Source: Saprospiraceae bacterium
GTDB taxonomy: Bacteria; Bacteroidota; Bacteroidia; Chitinophagales; Saprospiraceae
DNA length: 64,000 bases
NCBI GenBank assembly: GCA_016715245.1
Contig: JADKAS010000003.1
Span: 343,579-407,578 of the forward strand
Direction: 5' to 3'
Positions 37,177 through 47,017 of the stretch are shown in pieces (the first letter of the stretch is position 1; each line of letters begins with the position of its first letter). The notes beneath the pieces were generated by a model. That model saw only the letters and a program-made list of their open reading frames with translations, did not search any database and was not told where the DNA came from. The translations under genes and the position numbers were made by a program.

Positions 37177-39630
37177 ATGAACTCTATCATGAGAATATTA
37201 TTCATTTTATTTGCTTTTGCCATACTCCCCCGTGTGCATGGGCAACTCAACCCGCCTTTGGTGGAATTAAACCTTACCAACGGTATGGTGTATTATGACA
37301 CCATAACGAGCAATCTTCCTCCTGCTCCTTTTTTCCCCGAAGGAATTGGTTACGTTTCGAATCAATCTATTGGTTCAGGTAAATATGCAATTGAAATCAG
37401 TTTACAAAATTCTTATACTGGTCTTCTGACCATACAACTACAATATTTTACTGGCAACTTTCCTCCACAACCCCGATGGTCTGTTTACAAAGTCAATTGT
37501 GTAAGTTCCATTGTTAAAGCACATAATGATTATCTGACTCACGATGGCATAAATGATGTTGTCATACACCCGCTTTCAAATGATGAAACCACTTCAGATA
37601 CCCTTATTCTCAACGGAATTGGGCAGGTACAAAACGGAAGTGCCGTGGTACAGGGAGATTCCATCATCTTTACACCGGGAAATGAAGAAAATGCATTTAT
37701 TGTGTACAGTGTTGTCGACGGGGAAGGAAATACATCTCAGGGCAAAATCAGCCTTAATTTTGAAGATGAAGAAGTTGTCTTTCATGATACACTCTATTTT
37801 ACACTGCTAAACACAAAAAAGCAGGAAATTATCTTTCCTTTTGCCGGATTTAATGTATTATCCCCGCCCACCAAGGGACAATTGGAAAGGACCGGGTTGG
37901 TAGCTTACGAATACCGTCCTGACAAAAACAATACAGGAACGGATGTCATGGAATTTGAACATGATAATGGATCGTCGAGAAGGGTTGAAATAATACTAAA
38001 AACGATTCCGCAATATACTTCCAGTGTGAGAGATGATGAAATTTACACCGCCGTCAATGAAACTATTACGTTTAATGTTTTTGACAATGACCTGAGCAGT
38101 AATTTTCCCATCAATCAATATTCACCACAATTGGTGTATCAGGGCAACGGACAATTTTCTTATACACCCCCCAATAATTTTTCCGGGGTAAAGTCCTTTA
38201 CCTACAGGGTTAATTATGGAACCTATACTTCAACCGGAAAAATAAAAGTATTTGTAGATAATTGTTATCCAAAACAGGATATCGAGTATCGTTTTAAATC
38301 ACCCAAAAACGTTCCCCTTGTCGTCCAATACGATGTACCTATAGGAAATTACACCTTCAGTAATGCCATACTTCCCGAATTCGGAAGTTTAGTCTTTTAC
38401 GAGCCAAATGATACCATCACTATTGGTTGTAATATACTCACTTCCAAAGCCATGTTTGTATATTCACCTGACCAGAATTATTACGGTGAAGATGAATTTC
38501 AGGTATCTTATTGTATCGATGGACAACAATGTATTATCTATAAAGTCTATATAACCGTAGCGGATGAAACACGAGATACCTTGTGCCATTGTATAGGCAA
38601 AAATTGTGTCTGGCCCGGGGATTTTGACAACGATGGAATTGTCACCGTTAAAGATTTACTACCCCTAGGCAGGTATCTCGGACATAACGGACCGGAAAGA
38701 GAAAACATAAATTATACCTACTGGCACGGACAATCTTCTGAAGACTGGGGTGTGGATCAGAAAAGCGGCAACGACATCAAACACGTTGATGCAAACGGAG
38801 ACGGTCATCTAACCGTATCCGACCAGGAAGCCATTGAGAACCATTTTTCCGGGGTGCACAATGTCATTCCCGAACCTGTACTCAGTATCAAGGATTACCC
38901 TTTCTACCTTATTCCCAACCAAACCGAACTGGATTCCGGAGATCTATTGATTTTAGACATTGCCATCGGCAATAATCAATTCCCGGTACTTGACCTTCAC
39001 GGTCTTGCCTTTGGGCTTCAGATAAACCCCGGTATTATTGACAGCAGCAGTTTTTCCGGACATTTTTATCAGAATGGCTGGTTTGCCTACAATACACCAA
39101 GTCTTCAGACCATAAAACACCCTTCGACCGGAAATGTGCAGGCCGCCTTTACCCGTAGCGGAGGAAGCGGTGTCAGTGGAAAGGGTCCTATCGGACAAAT
39201 AAGTTTTATCATCATAGATGAAATTGATGGATGGAAAGGCAGTGGCATCTCCAAAAATACAAGCTCACGGATCTACGCAGGCGACATTATCATGGAAGAT
39301 GAAAACGGGGACCGATTTCAAATCCCTGAAAGTTATGTAGATATCACTGTCAAAAAAGACCGTGGTCCTGCACAACCCATGGAGGATAAACTGATAATAT
39401 TTCCAAATCCGACGAGTGACTGGGTATATGTTCATTTTAACGGACGGAATACCATATATGGTTATACACTGGCAGATGCTCTGGGTCGGGTAGTTGAGAC
39501 ACAACCGTCTCACAATCAGCAAAGTCTCACCCTACAGACCACAAACCTCTCTGAAGGCACTTATGTCCTCAGAGTGACAACTTCAGCAGGTGTGATCACT
39601 AAAAAAATTCAAATCGTCCGAAGTCATTAA
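37177..39630 (+). CDS. large secreted protein with dockerin-like repeats and T9SS sorting domain
   Basis: About 817 residues from ATG at 37177 (ATG at 37189 also possible; the first ATG at 37078 adds an odd hydrophobic lead). Signal peptide MRILFILFAFAILPRVHGQ. Residues about 130-450 hold cadherin/Ig-like tandem repeats (FSYTPPNNFSGVKSFTYRV). Residues about 478-555 hold two dockerin-like calcium loops (DFDNDGIVTVKDLL, DANGDGHLTVSDQEA). A cohesin-like or Ig region follows, then a type A T9SS sorting domain (about 738-817, FPNPTSDWVYVHF). Likely a cell-surface or secreted adhesin or scaffold. Confidence 0.82.
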   Translation: MNSIMRILFILFAFAILPRVHGQLNPPLVELNLTNGMVYYDTITSNLPPAPFFPEGIGYVSNQSIGSGKYAIEISLQNSYTGLLTIQLQYFTGNFPPQPRWSVYKVNCVSSIVKAHNDYLTHDGINDVVIHPLSNDETTSDTLILNGIGQVQNGSAVVQGDSIIFTPGNEENAFIVYSVVDGEGNTSQGKISLNFEDEEVVFHDTLYFTLLNTKKQEIIFPFAGFNVLSPPTKGQLERTGLVAYEYRPDKNNTGTDVMEFEHDNGSSRRVEIILKTIPQYTSSVRDDEIYTAVNETITFNVFDNDLSSNFPINQYSPQLVYQGNGQFSYTPPNNFSGVKSFTYRVNYGTYTSTGKIKVFVDNCYPKQDIEYRFKSPKNVPLVVQYDVPIGNYTFSNAILPEFGSLVFYEPNDTITIGCNILTSKAMFVYSPDQNYYGEDEFQVSYCIDGQQCIIYKVYITVADETRDTLCHCIGKNCVWPGDFDNDGIVTVKDLLPLGRYLGHNGPERENINYTYWHGQSSEDWGVDQKSGNDIKHVDANGDGHLTVSDQEAIENHFSGVHNVIPEPVLSIKDYPFYLIPNQTELDSGDLLILDIAIGNNQFPVLDLHGLAFGLQINPGIIDSSSFSGHFYQNGWFAYNTPSLQTIKHPSTGNVQAAFTRSGGSGVSGKGPIGQISFIIIDEIDGWKGSGISKNTSSRIYAGDIIMEDENGDRFQIPESYVDITVKKDRGPAQPMEDKLIIFPNPTSDWVYVHFNGRNTIYGYTLADALGRVVETQPSHNQQSLTLQTTNLSEGTYVLRVTTSAGVITKKIQIVRSH

Positions 39631-39651
39631 GTTGATATTCATCAGATATAC

Positions 39652-39682
39652 AAAAGGGCGTCGAGAGAGGCCCTTTTTTTTT
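39652..39682 (+). terminator. rho-independent terminator after the dockerin/T9SS gene
   Basis: AAAAGGGC at 39652-39659 pairs with GCCCTTTT starting at 39670, followed by an uninterrupted T tract to 39682. It lies 22 bp after the stop of the large secreted protein. Confidence 0.8.
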
Positions 39683-39710
39683 ATACCTGTCCGACTCAGG
39701 AGGGTTCAGG

Positions 39711-39748
39711 ATAATATAAACTAGATACAATAATATAAACTAGATACA
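39711..39748. repeat. 19-bp perfect tandem duplication
   Basis: ATAATATAAACTAGATACA occurs twice head-to-tail (39711-39729 and 39730-39748). The intergenic stretch 39683-40168 otherwise holds no convincing gene. A 68-codon minus-strand frame at 40009-40215 has no recognisable features. Confidence 0.75.
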
Positions 39749-40168
39749 CGAAATTTAAAGGAGAACATTTATAGTTGTATTAAACCCAAATTCATGGGGC
39801 ATTTCGATACTTGTTCATTTGTCGTTGTGATTTTATCAGTTCGTTATAAACAACAGGACAAGTCGATTTTTGGAATTATGACTAAAAATCCCAACAAAAT
39901 AAAATTACTCTTTCCTCTTTTACTTCGGATTTCTTTCATGGCTATTTAGTGCCTGCTAAAAAGCGCAAATAGGTTGTAAATTTATTACTTATTGCACGAT
40001 TATTGATTTCAGGTGCACGGTATTTTAGTACAATTTGGTGGAAACCGTCCCTGTGGTTTTCTTACAGATTTATTTTTGGTAAGCCAGAGACCATATTCTT
40101 CGTTATGTCTCCACTTAGACGAGACGCCTTGAACCTGACTCATTTCTGATTTTTTCAGCAGCCCCTGA

Positions 40169-40933
40169 TTATATTTTTTTAAAGTTGTTGAGGTCAAGTG
40201 TCCAGTCATAATCATTGTATTCCAATTCGACTTTGACGGAAGGTATTAACCCTTGTTGAAATAGTATTTTTTTAATTCCTTTTTTTCCACCAAAATCTCC
40301 TCTGAACCATGAAAACAATGTTGTTGTATGTACTTCGTTTTCTTCCTTATAGTAGGTTGTATTTTTTTTTAAATATGCTTTTGTCGATTCTGCCAATTGT
40401 AAATCAAACATGTCTATTTCGTAAGCGACTACCGGTGGACAAGATTTTGCTCCGCAATTGAGCGCAAAATGAATCCGGTAATCTCTTTTTTTAACGCGCA
40501 TTTTTTTTTCAAGGGATGAAGGAAACCATCTTTTCATGTAGCCCAAAAAATATTCATGTTGTGATCTCCGTAAAATGCCGTGCTCTATGTTGGCAAAACT
40601 CCACATTGTTTTTCCTATATTTATTTGTTTTGTTTTAAAAAACTTCCGTCTGTCATTGTATAAGGATTCATTTTGCCTGAGGATGTGTAAAATATATCCA
40701 TTATAAATATTGACCCAAAACGTTATTTTTTGTTTGTCATCTGCCAATTGAAAGTGCAATTGATCGAGATTGGCATTTTCGAACACTTTCAGATAATTGG
40801 TAACATCCTCATTATTTTGAAGAGCGGTAACAAATTCTGTTGACGTCCTGATATAATTAACAGGTTTTTCGGCAATTACCCTGGTATTGGGCGACCCACA
40901 ACTTAAAAGGAAAAGAAAAAAAAGAACTTTCAT
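40169..40933 (-). CDS. DUF547 domain lipoprotein
   Basis: 254 residues. The N-terminus MKVLFFLFLLSCGSPN is a lipoprotein signal with lipobox LLSC. The body matches the DUF547 family: KITFWVNIYNGYILHILRQN, then GILRRSQHEYFLG and IHFALNCGAKSCPPVVAYE with the conserved Cys pair. Members are probably hydrolases or proteases of thioredoxin-related or papain-like fold, but activity is unproven. Divergent from the glycosyltransferase gene. Confidence 0.85.
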   Translation of the reverse strand: MKVLFFLFLLSCGSPNTRVIAEKPVNYIRTSTEFVTALQNNEDVTNYLKVFENANLDQLHFQLADDKQKITFWVNIYNGYILHILRQNESLYNDRRKFFKTKQINIGKTMWSFANIEHGILRRSQHEYFLGYMKRWFPSSLEKKMRVKKRDYRIHFALNCGAKSCPPVVAYEIDMFDLQLAESTKAYLKKNTTYYKEENEVHTTTLFSWFRGDFGGKKGIKKILFQQGLIPSVKVELEYNDYDWTLDLNNFKKI

Positions 40934-40946
40934 CTTTTATTGTTTT

Positions 40947-40954
40947 TATATTTG
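40947..40954 (+). promoter_or_regulatory. possible -7 element (TATATTTG)
   Basis: TATATTTG lies 28 bp before the TTG start of the glycosyltransferase gene. Fits TAnnTTTG; no clear -33 box. Confidence 0.3.
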
Positions 40955-40981
40955 TGAAACTTAGTTACAAAAATATAAAAT

Positions 40982-41665
40982 TTGGCTGACATTTCTGTTA
41001 TTATACCCTCATTGAATGAAAGATTAAATCTTCTGAAGAGGGTACCTTTTTTGTTAGATTTAAAGAATGTTTTTGAAATCCTCATCGTAGAGGCAGGAGA
41101 AACAAATGAAAAGTTTGTTTTTGATGACTCCCGAGTCAGAATTTTACAAACTGAAAAAACCGGAAGAGCTATACAAATGAATATTGGTGCAGCTATGGCC
41201 AAAGGAAAAATATTGTGTTTTCTTCATGCAGATGTTGTGCCTCATACAGATAGTTTTGAAGCCATAAAAAAAAGGTATCAGGAAAATTTTAAATTCGGGT
41301 TTTTCAGTTATCGTTTTTTTCCGGAAAGTTTTTTATTGAAGATCAATGCATTTTTCACCAAAAAAGATGGATTGTTTTCAGGCGGCGGCGATCAGATTCA
41401 GTGGATTGAAAAAGAATTATTTCAACAGATGGGTGGTTTTGATGAAACTTTTGTCATAATGGAAGATTTTGAATTAACAAGTAGAATTAAAAATAATAAG
41501 GTGCCATATTGTATCATAGATTTGCCGGCTACCGTTTCTTCAAGAAAATATAAAAGCAATAGTTATGTAAGAGTAAATTTTACAAATCTTATAGCCTTTG
41601 GTTTATTTTTATGCAGAGTTGATCCTTTAGTCATAAAAAGATGGTGTGATTTTATGTTAAAATAG
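40982..41665 (+). CDS. glycosyltransferase family 2, TIGR04283-like
   Basis: 227 residues with a TTG start (MADISVIIPSLNERLNLLKR). GT2 features: EILIVEAGETNE, ILQTEKTGRAIQMNIGAAMA, FLHADVVPH (DxD-like), then GGGDQIQWIEKELFQQMGGF and VIMEDFELTSRIK. The GRAxQMNxGA pattern matches the TIGR04283 group, some of which occur in arsenosugar or surface polysaccharide clusters; no arsenosugar partner is seen nearby. Likely cytoplasmic, membrane-associated sugar transfer. Confidence 0.8.
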   Translation: MADISVIIPSLNERLNLLKRVPFLLDLKNVFEILIVEAGETNEKFVFDDSRVRILQTEKTGRAIQMNIGAAMAKGKILCFLHADVVPHTDSFEAIKKRYQENFKFGFFSYRFFPESFLLKINAFFTKKDGLFSGGGDQIQWIEKELFQQMGGFDETFVIMEDFELTSRIKNNKVPYCIIDLPATVSSRKYKSNSYVRVNFTNLIAFGLFLCRVDPLVIKRWCDFMLK

Positions 41666-41800
41666 TTTTTTAAATATACCAAACGAACCAAAACAGAGGT
41701 GATTATAGGTATACTCCAAAGGTAAAAATTCCGGGGGAAATCTATAGTGGATGTAGAATCAGAAAAATAAAAGACAGGTTACATTTTAAACACTGGACTT

Positions 41801-42610
41801 TTAAGATTTCCTGAAATCCTGCATTAACCATAAAGTTTCCTTTTCAAGACCAGGAGCACATGCGAGGATATTTTCCCCTGTCAACCAGGATTGAGTTCCA
41901 TAGAGGGATGAGACCAATCCTCCTGCTTCCTGAACGATCAGACCGCCAGCAGCTACATCCCATGAGTTGAGATCGGTTTCATAAAAAACACCGAATCTGC
42001 CACAGGCAACATAACACAAATCTACTGCAGCCGAACCCATTCTTCGGATGCCCCTGGAATGAAGTAATACTTTTTGTAAAACGTCGAGGTGACCATTGGT
42101 TAAATTATCTTTTTCATAGGGAAAACCCGTGCCAAATAATACGTTTTTTGTATTGGTTTCTGAAGTTACACGGATGGGAAGGGAATTCAAAAAAGCACCT
42201 TTGTTTTTTATGGCGGTAAACATCTCATCACCTACCACTTCATAAACTATAGCTATTTCAGGATTGTCCTCAAAAAGCAGCGCAACACTGACAGAAAACA
42301 CAGGTATATCGTGAAGAAAATTGGTGGTGCCGTCCAACGGATCAATGACCCATGTCCAGGTTTTTTTACCTTGAGTCACCATATCCTCTTCCGTAATAAA
42401 ACCTGCTTCCGGGATTAAAAGTCGTAAACCTTCGACCAGAATTTTTTCGGTGGTTTTATCGACAAAGGAAACAAGCGAATTAGTACCTTTTTCTTCAATA
42501 TCTTCCTGAAGAACTTTTTTCCTGTTTGAGCGGATAAAGGCACCTGCGGCGTATACCACTTCAACCGCATTATTTAGTAATTCTTGCGAATTATAAAGGG
42601 CTTCATTCAT
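41801..42610 (-). CDS. inositol monophosphatase family protein (SuhB-like)
   Basis: About 269 residues from ATG at 42610, one base after the nfu stop; an ATG at 42631 would overlap nfu. Metal-binding motifs in order: Glu in FITEEDMV, WVIDPLDGTTNFLHDIP near residue 80, and SWDVAAGGLIVQEAGG near residue 215. The family dephosphorylates inositol phosphates and related sugars and can bind RNA polymerase (SuhB). Coupled to nfu in this operon. Confidence 0.92.
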   Translation of the reverse strand: MNEALYNSQELLNNAVEVVYAAGAFIRSNRKKVLQEDIEEKGTNSLVSFVDKTTEKILVEGLRLLIPEAGFITEEDMVTQGKKTWTWVIDPLDGTTNFLHDIPVFSVSVALLFEDNPEIAIVYEVVGDEMFTAIKNKGAFLNSLPIRVTSETNTKNVLFGTGFPYEKDNLTNGHLDVLQKVLLHSRGIRRMGSAAVDLCYVACGRFGVFYETDLNSWDVAAGGLIVQEAGGLVSSLYGTQSWLTGENILACAPGLEKETLWLMQDFRKS

Positions 42611-42611
42611 A

Positions 42612-43215
42612 TCAGCCCATTTCAGAAACAACTTCCGTTACTTCAGGCACCATTCTTTTTAACATTCCTTCAATGCCTGATTTTAAAGTAACAGTTGAAG
42701 ATGGGCATCCACTGCACGAACCTTGAAGGATAACTGTTACTATACCTTTGTCAAATGATTTGAACTCAATATTTCCGCCATCCATTTCCACAGCAGGCTT
42801 TACATATGTGTCTATGAGTTCTTTTATTTTTTCAACCAAAACAGCCTCATCTCCTGTGTATTCTCTGGTAGATTTTTCTTTTTCAATATCTTTCATGGCT
42901 TCTTCAAATCCATCCGATATGATTGGATTTTCTTCGGCTATATTTTTTTATAAACTCCTTGAGGGGCAACATAATATCCTCCCACTGGTATGTAAATTCT
43001 TTTGTAACGGTTACAAAATTGTTGCAAATATATACCCCTTTAACGTAAGGAAAAACAAACAGCGCACTTGCCAGTTCAGACCAATCCTTAGCCAATTCTT
43101 CTTCTTTGAAATCTGCAGTACCCCTGTATAACATTTTGTTGGTTACAAATTTCAGGGTTTCGGGATTTGGAGTTTGTTCTGTGTAAAGCATTACAGGACT
43201 TTTGATGGTTTCCAT
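42612..43215 (-). CDS. NifU/Nfu iron-sulfur scaffold protein (frameshifted)
   Basis: The first part (43215 to about 42950) is the Nfu N-terminal domain: YTEQTPNPETLKFVTNKML, FPYVKGVYICNNFVTVTK. The second part (42896-42612) is the NifU C-terminal domain with VEMDGGNIEFKSF and the cluster-binding CSGCPSS. Removing one A from the A7 run (T run 42943-42949 on the plus strand) joins them as EFIKNIAEENPIISDGFEEAM, giving the 200-residue two-domain Nfu seen in Bacteroidota. The insertion is probably an error. Delivers Fe-S clusters to apoproteins. Confidence 0.88.
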
Positions 43216-43237
43216 GTTTTAATATTTTGGGAAGTAA

Positions 43238-43245
43238 CAAAGATA
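43238..43245 (-). promoter_or_regulatory. -7 element (TATCTTTG) for nfu-suhB
   Basis: Minus-strand TATCTTTG lies 22 bp before the nfu ATG and fits TAnnTTTG exactly. Confidence 0.45.
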
Positions 43246-43471
43246 AAGTATGCAAAGTTTATAAAATGGTTAATTATTTAGAATTTGTCTAAAAGAATGA
43301 ATAAAATGGTAAAATACGAACAAGTTTTATTGATAGTCCACCATAAAACATATCGTGAGCGCAGAGAAAAATTAATACTTTAAAGAAATTTATAGGAAAT
43401 TAAGATTTCGATTAGGATATAAGTAAATGTAATTATAAATTCTATATTAACGTATTGTTAGTAAATTCTCA

Positions 43472-43503
43472 TTGTTAAAAACTATTGACTATTTGTATCT
43501 TTG
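43472..43503 (+). promoter_or_regulatory. promoter for metH (TTG-N21-TATCTTTG)
   Basis: TTG at 43472-43474 and TATCTTTG at 43496-43503, 21 bp apart, match the -33/-7 pattern. The ATG at 43511 follows by 7 bp, so the 5' leader is very short and no B12 riboswitch fits between promoter and start. Confidence 0.55.
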
Positions 43504-43510
43504 CCCTTAT

Positions 43511-46500
43511 ATGAAGACTTTATTAGAAATTTCAAAAGAAAGAATTCTTGTTTTAGATGGTGCCATGGGTACCATGATACAAAGATATGGTTTGAGGGAA
43601 GAGGATTACAGAGGACATTTGTTTAAAAATCATGACCACGACCTGAAAGGAAATAATGACTTATTGTCACTTACCAAACCTGATGTAATAAAGGAAATTC
43701 ACATGGCATACCTTGAAGCCGGTGCAGATATCATTGAAACCAATACCTTCAATGGTACACAAATTTCCCAGTCAGATTATGGTTTGTCTCATTATGCTTA
43801 TGAAATTAATAAAGTTTCAGCAGAAATTGCCAAAAAAGCGGCACAAGAATACACTTTACAAAATCCGGAGAAACCGAGATTTGTAGCCGGTGCAATGGGT
43901 CCGACCAATAAAACAGCTTCTTTATCACCTGATGTAAATAATCCCGGATTCCGAGCAGTTTCGTTTGATGATTTGGTAGTAAATTACAAAGAACAGACGG
44001 CCGGGTTGCTGGATGGAGGAGCGGATATACTGCTGGTAGAAACAGTTTTTGACACATTAAATTGTAAAGCAGCCATATTTGCTATCAGTGAATTGTTTGA
44101 AGAAAGGAATACCGAGGTTCCCGTCATGATTTCGGGAACCATAACCGATGCCAGTGGCAGAACATTGAGTGGTCAGACTGCCGAAGCATTTTACATTTCC
44201 GTCAAACATGCCAGTTTATTCAGTATAGGGCTCAACTGTGCTTTAGGAGCAAAAGAATTGAGACCACATCTTTTTGACCTCAGTCAAATGGCAGATTGTT
44301 TGATAAGTGCGTATCCAAACGCAGGACTTCCCAATGAACTTGGAGGTTACGATCAAAGTCCTGAAGAGATGAAAGCTTACATTAAAGAATTTGTTTCATC
44401 AGGGTTGGTTAATATTGTTGGTGGGTGTTGTGGAACTACTCCGGATCATATCGCCTGTATGGCAGAAGCTGTAAAAGACATGAAACCAAGGGCATTGCCG
44501 CATAAAAAAGCGGTTACTATGTTTTCAGGACTTGAACCATTGATTATGAGAGACGACCTGAATTTTATCAATATCGGAGAAAGAACAAATGTTACAGGTT
44601 CCAGGCAATTTGCAAAGCTTATAGTATCAGGCCAATATACAAAAGCCATGGAAGTTGCGGCGCAACAAGTCGAAAACGGAGCACAAATCATCGATGTTAA
44701 TATGGATGAGGGTCTTTTGGATTCCAGGGAAGTCATGCAGAAATTATACGGAGCTGCAACAGTAGTGATGGCTTTTGACGAGGAAGGGCAGGCAGATACT
44801 ATAGAACGAAAAGTAAATATTTGTAAAAGAGCCTACACAATTCTGACCCAGGAAGTAAAGTTTCCTGCTGAGGATATTATTTTTGATCCGAATATATTTG
44901 CTGTTGCTACAGGCATAATTGAACACAACCGTTATGCTATAAATTTTATTGAGGCAGTAAGTCAAATCAAAAGGGAATGCCCAGGTGCAAAAATTAGCGG
45001 AGGTGTAAGTAATATTTCATTCTCCTATCGTGGAAATGAAAAAGTGAGAGAAGCTATGCATTCAGCATTTTTATACCATGCTGTAAAGGCCGGAATGGAT
45101 ATGGGAATTGTGAATGCAGGCATGATTGAAGTATATGAAGAAGTAGAAAAAGATCTTTTGCAACTGGTGGAGGATGTACTATTTGACAGGGATGAAAAAG
45201 CAACAGAAAAATTAACAACGTACGCTGAGTCCTTTTCAGGAGAAGGTAAATCCATTCAAAAAAATCTGGATTGGAGAAATGATACCGTTGAAAATCGCCT
45301 TTCCCATGCATTGGTTAAAGGAATTACCGAATATATTGATGAAGATACAGAAGAAGCCCGTCAAAAATATCCCTCGCCTTTGAATGTGATTGAAGGTCCT
45401 TTGATGGACGGAATGAATATTGTGGGAGATTTGTTTGGAAGTGGGAAAATGTTTCTTCCTCAGGTAGTGAAGAGTGCCAGGGTCATGAAAAAATCGGTGG
45501 CATATCTTACGCCTTACATTGATGCCGAAAAAGATAAAATCGGAGCAAAAGCAAAAGGTAAAATACTGATGGCTACTGTAAAAGGGGATGTTCACGATAT
45601 AGGTAAAAATATAGTTGGTGTTGTGCTGGCCTGCAATAACTATGAAATATTTGATCTTGGTGTAATGGTGGCCGCAGATAAAATTTTGGATAAAGCTTTG
45701 GAATACAATGTTGATGTTATTGGGTTGAGCGGTTTGATTACACCTTCGTTAGACGAGATGGTGCATGTGGCATCGGAAATGCAACGAAGAAATTTAAATC
45801 TTCCACTTTTAATAGGGGGTGCAACGACTTCGAAAACCCACACTGCTTTAAAAATTGAGCCTGTATACAGTGGACCTGTGATTCATGTTTTAGATGCAAG
45901 TAGAAGTGTAGGCGTCGTGAGTCAGTTGCTCGGGTCTGAAAGAGCCTTACTCATTGAAGAAACAAAAAAATCTTACGAAGATATCAGGATTCAAAGGTCT
46001 AAAAATAACCTGGAGAAAGAATATGTACCTCTTGAAGAAGCAAGAAAAAATAAATTCAAAACGGACTGGAAATCTTTTTTACCTCGGGTTCCAAAATTCA
46101 CTGGAAATAAAATTTTGAAAGATATTTCCATTGAAGAAGTAATACCATATATTGACTGGACACCTTTTTTCAGTAGTTGGCAATTAAAAGGGAAATATCC
46201 TGATATATTCAATGATTCTTATGTCGGAGAGGAGGCTAAAGAATTATATGCGCATGCACTTGAAATGCTTGACGTTATTAAAAATGAAAAACGGTTAGGT
46301 TTGTGTGCCGTTTTTGGAATTTTTCCTGCCAAGAGTGTGGGAGATGATGTAAAAATCAGTCTTGATGATTCCGGAGAATCAAATACCATGGTACATTTTT
46401 TAAGACAACAAAGAAAAAAATCAGACGGGCTACCTTATTATTGTCTGGCTGATTTTATTTGTCCGGAAGAAGAAAAAAAAGAAGACTTTTTAGGTATGTT

Positions 46501-46996
46501 TGCTGTGACTGCGGGTATTGGTATTGAGAAATGGATAACATTTTACGAAGATCAGCACGACGATTACAGTTCTATAATGATGAAGGCTCTGGCAGACAGA
46601 CTAGCTGAAGCCCTTGCCGAATATCTTCACGAAAAAGTGAGAATGGAGTATTGGGGATATTCAACACAAAAATTAGATAATCAGTCGCTTATAGAAGAAA
46701 AGTATCAGGGAATCCGCCCTGCGCCGGGGTATCCGGCCTGCCCTGACCACACAGAAAAGGACACTATTTGGGAAGTCCTTAACGTAAAGGATTCAACAGG
46801 TATTTACCTTACAGAAAGCAAAGCCATGTATCCGGTCTCCAGTGTAAGTGGATATTATTTTTCTCACCAGGATTCAAAATATTTTGGTTTGGGCAATATT
46901 CAGAAAGATCAGGCAGTTGAATATTCGATAAGAAAAAAAATGGAAACAAAGGATGTCGAACGATGGTTGGCATCACATTTGTGTTATGATATATAA
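43511..46996 (+). CDS. metH: cobalamin-dependent methionine synthase
   Basis: 1161 residues from ATG at 43511; the frame opens earlier at 43472, but that overlaps the promoter. Four modules: homocysteine-binding (1 to about 325, VLDGAMGTMIQRYG, zinc site GGCCGTTP near residue 303), pterin-binding (about 345-610, FINIGERTNVTGSRQF), cobalamin-binding (about 620-840, DVHDIGKNIVGVVL with the axial His near residue 695), and SAM-dependent reactivation domain (about 850-1161, GIRPAPGYPACPDHTEK). Complete, cytoplasmic. It precedes the polysaccharide export gene by only a few bases to its possible TTG. Confidence 0.96.
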   Translation: MKTLLEISKERILVLDGAMGTMIQRYGLREEDYRGHLFKNHDHDLKGNNDLLSLTKPDVIKEIHMAYLEAGADIIETNTFNGTQISQSDYGLSHYAYEINKVSAEIAKKAAQEYTLQNPEKPRFVAGAMGPTNKTASLSPDVNNPGFRAVSFDDLVVNYKEQTAGLLDGGADILLVETVFDTLNCKAAIFAISELFEERNTEVPVMISGTITDASGRTLSGQTAEAFYISVKHASLFSIGLNCALGAKELRPHLFDLSQMADCLISAYPNAGLPNELGGYDQSPEEMKAYIKEFVSSGLVNIVGGCCGTTPDHIACMAEAVKDMKPRALPHKKAVTMFSGLEPLIMRDDLNFINIGERTNVTGSRQFAKLIVSGQYTKAMEVAAQQVENGAQIIDVNMDEGLLDSREVMQKLYGAATVVMAFDEEGQADTIERKVNICKRAYTILTQEVKFPAEDIIFDPNIFAVATGIIEHNRYAINFIEAVSQIKRECPGAKISGGVSNISFSYRGNEKVREAMHSAFLYHAVKAGMDMGIVNAGMIEVYEEVEKDLLQLVEDVLFDRDEKATEKLTTYAESFSGEGKSIQKNLDWRNDTVENRLSHALVKGITEYIDEDTEEARQKYPSPLNVIEGPLMDGMNIVGDLFGSGKMFLPQVVKSARVMKKSVAYLTPYIDAEKDKIGAKAKGKILMATVKGDVHDIGKNIVGVVLACNNYEIFDLGVMVAADKILDKALEYNVDVIGLSGLITPSLDEMVHVASEMQRRNLNLPLLIGGATTSKTHTALKIEPVYSGPVIHVLDASRSVGVVSQLLGSERALLIEETKKSYEDIRIQRSKNNLEKEYVPLEEARKNKFKTDWKSFLPRVPKFTGNKILKDISIEEVIPYIDWTPFFSSWQLKGKYPDIFNDSYVGEEAKELYAHALEMLDVIKNEKRLGLCAVFGIFPAKSVGDDVKISLDDSGESNTMVHFLRQQRKKSDGLPYYCLADFICPEEEKKEDFLGMFAVTAGIGIEKWITFYEDQHDDYSSIMMKALADRLAEALAEYLHEKVRMEYWGYSTQKLDNQSLIEEKYQGIRPAPGYPACPDHTEKDTIWEVLNVKDSTGIYLTESKAMYPVSSVSGYYFSHQDSKYFGLGNIQKDQAVEYSIRKKMETKDVERWLASHLCYDI

Positions 46997-47017
46997 TTGA
47001 TCAATAAAATAGTTTAC

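Noticed and set aside
40009..40215. 68-codon minus-strand frame downstream of the DUF547 gene
   Set aside because: No domain, signal or neighbour support, and it overlaps the end of the DUF547 gene in another frame.
43216..43510. Cobalamin riboswitch upstream of metH
   Set aside because: No B12-box-like conserved sequence is visible, and the promoter lies only 7 bp before the ATG.
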